Assembly (NCBI GenBank): GCA_963701385.1
Contig: CAVOZW010000009.1
Location: 62,001-126,000 of the forward strand
Origin: B30-G6 sp963701385
Lineage (GTDB): Bacteria > Desulfobacterota > Desulfobacteria > Desulfobacterales > B30-G6
Length of the DNA stretch: 64,000 nucleotides
Reading direction: 5' to 3'
Shown: piece by piece, positions 62,706-64,000 of the stretch
How the letters are laid out: every line of letters begins with the position of its first letter
Position numbering within the stretch: position 1 is the first letter of the stretch
Notes under the pieces: generated by a model
The model's database searches: none
What the model was told of the DNA's origin: nothing
Seen by the model: only the letters and a program-made list of their open reading frames with translations
Translations under genes and position numbers: made by a program

Positions 62706-63953
62706 TTATTTGCTCATGGGGATATAATCCGTCGGCGTCCAGTATGTCAGGATTTTGGTTTTAGCCTCGGCGGTTGCCTGGCCCAGAAAAACTGCAGAGG
62801 CTCCCAGACGGCACATAGGATCATTGGGATCAAAGGGCGCATAGCTGACCGGTCCAGCAGTGCCACGGAAATTTTGGAGTTTTTCCATTTCAGCCACCAG
62901 TTTTTCACGGGTCAGATCGCGGCCACAGCGCTTCAAGCCCTCCACAAAAGGCTCCGCAAAGGTGAAACCGGCGATGAAGAAAACACCCCAGCGCTCTTCC
63001 TTGGCCGCAAATTTTTTATAGGCATCGTTGTAGTATTTTTTCAGCAGCGGATGGGTCGGGTTGTTCAAATCGTCGATACTCCCTATTTCCAGCTTAGTAC
63101 TTGACGCTGCCAAGCCAGCAAAAATGGTGCCGGCAAAACCGCCTTTGGTGATGTGCATCATCAGGGGCACGTCGCTACAGGTGCTGGTGCTCATCCACTG
63201 GGGTGTAAACTGCATGGCCTTGCCGGTGCCCTGCAAACGGGCCACATGGCCTGGGCTAACAAACAAGAGAACCGCCTCGGCCTCGGCCTTGCGGAATTTC
63301 ATGATGTGCGGTTTCATGTCGGTGTCGGTCACGTTGACCGGAATGGCTTCCACCAGTTCCATGCCATATTTGGCCAGTTGCTTCTCAGCCCCTTCCAGCC
63401 CCTGTTTGCCATAATCGTCGTTCTGGTAGGCGATGGCGATGCGTTTAAATTTCAATGTGCCAACAGCGTACTGGCACAGCACCTGGGCATCGCCAAGGTA
63501 GAGCGGATAGTCGTTGAAAAGATACTTGTTGGGCGGTTCAACCCAATGACGCGATGCAGCCGCCGGACCCACCCAGGGGATCTTACGCTCCATGAGATAG
63601 TCTTTGACCGCCAGACCGGGAGCCGTGCCCACACCAACCACCCAGGCAAACATGCCGACTTCTTCCTGGAGTTGTTTGACGCCGGCCATGGTTTTGGCGG
63701 GATTGTAGCCATCGTCAAAATAATGGTGCACCAGTTTACGGCCATGGATGCCCCCTTCGGCATTGATCATTTTAAAGTAGGCATCCGTACCACGGGCCAC
63801 GGAACCCCAGGGAGCTGCCGGTCCGGTTTGGGGGCCCCATTGACCGACGTGGATCTCGGTATCGGTGACACCTTCTTCGGCCGAGGTCGTCAAGGCCAGA
63901 CCAAATAGCATCACCACCATCACAGCAAAAACGCTCAAAAGATTCTTTTTCAT
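62706..63953 (-). CDS. Periplasmic branched-chain-type substrate-binding protein (second copy)
   Basis: A 415-residue exported protein with a signal peptide at residues 1-25 (LSVFAVMVVMLFGLALTTSA, cleavage before EEG). Then comes VGQWGPQTGPAAPWGSVARG, a form of the Peripla_BP_6 start. AAGGAG lies 8 bases before the ATG. It is unlike LivJ at 49180 in the opening motif and probably binds another ligand. The neighbouring acyl-CoA synthetase makes a carboxylic acid the best guess. Confidence 0.88.
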   Translation of the reverse strand: MKKNLLSVFAVMVVMLFGLALTTSAEEGVTDTEIHVGQWGPQTGPAAPWGSVARGTDAYFKMINAEGGIHGRKLVHHYFDDGYNPAKTMAGVKQLQEEVGMFAWVVGVGTAPGLAVKDYLMERKIPWVGPAAASRHWVEPPNKYLFNDYPLYLGDAQVLCQYAVGTLKFKRIAIAYQNDDYGKQGLEGAEKQLAKYGMELVEAIPVNVTDTDMKPHIMKFRKAEAEAVLLFVSPGHVARLQGTGKAMQFTPQWMSTSTCSDVPLMMHITKGGFAGTIFAGLAASSTKLEIGSIDDLNNPTHPLLKKYYNDAYKKFAAKEERWGVFFIAGFTFAEPFVEGLKRCGRDLTREKLVAEMEKLQNFRGTAGPVSYAPFDPNDPMCRLGASAVFLGQATAEAKTKILTYWTPTDYIPMSK

Positions 63954-64000
63954 TCTTCTTCTCCTTTTTTGTTATTTGGTGTTTGGTGTATCGTGTTTTG

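Overview
The window reads as a chromosomal stretch of a sulfate-reducer-like deltaproteobacterium (Desulfobacterota, probably Desulfobacterales). This is inferred from gene content, not from a database search: two thiolases, a CaiB/BaiF CoA transferase of the methylacyl-CoA racemase type, 3-hydroxyacyl-CoA dehydrogenase, TRAP and branched-chain-type ABC uptake systems, HD-GYP and PilZ proteins, many small zinc-ribbon proteins, and two genes that carry an in-frame TGA exactly where their families have a catalytic cysteine.

Layout. 0-1.6 kb: a 190-bp hairpin element, then a thiolase. 1.7-13.3 kb (+): small membrane protein, AI-2E transporter, gyrA, gpsA, a radC-hypothetical-pgk-VTT run, an unknown 353-residue protein, glpK and a LexA-like repressor. 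13.5-15.8 kb: two small cysteine-rich proteins, a lysophospholipase-like hydrolase and a PilZ-like protein. 15.9-19 kb (-): HD-GYP protein and HEAT-repeat partner. 19-21.8 kb (+): cinA and a second hydrolase. 21.8-26 kb (-): zinc-ribbon protein, SPFH/zinc-ribbon protein, GAF-HD-GYP protein. 26.2-33.3 kb (-): rpe, then a def-fmt-rsmB-PASTA operon, a flippase-like membrane protein and ribF. 33.4 kb: tRNA-Leu(CAG), followed by a gene-poor 1.2-kb stretch with a divergent pair of tiny basic paralogues. 34.8-43 kb: choline-kinase-like gene, TRAP operon, ADP-ribosylglycohydrolase, methyltransferase, MFS transporter. 43-45.4 kb: epoxyqueuosine-reductase-like Fe-S protein and gamma-glutamyltransferase. 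45.7-50.3 kb (-): a complete LivJHMGF-type ABC operon. 50.6-57.5 kb: two membrane proteins, CoA transferase, DUF2889-like protein, a selenocysteine FrnE/DsbA-like protein, hydroxyacyl-CoA dehydrogenase and thiolase. 57.5-59 kb: PilZ protein, ihfA/HU and a selenocysteine OsmC-like protein. 59-64 kb (-): acyl-CoA synthetase with second LivF, LivG and binding-protein genes. The last cluster runs off the right edge.

The strongest observations are the two unannounced selenoproteins. A plain ORF caller truncates the FrnE-like gene, which reads I-Sec-P-W-C at 54737-54739, and splits the OsmC-like gene at 58703-58705. Each has a stem-loop at a suitable distance after the TGA. Other signals are several dispersed palindromic repeat families (one supplies the stop codon of three genes), a 9-bp minisatellite at the start of the acyl-CoA synthetase, and hairpins behind all three solute-binding-protein genes. 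Eight apparent single-base insertions break five genes, clustered at 36.8-42.0 and 60.1-60.8 kb. They look more like consensus errors or recent decay than biology.
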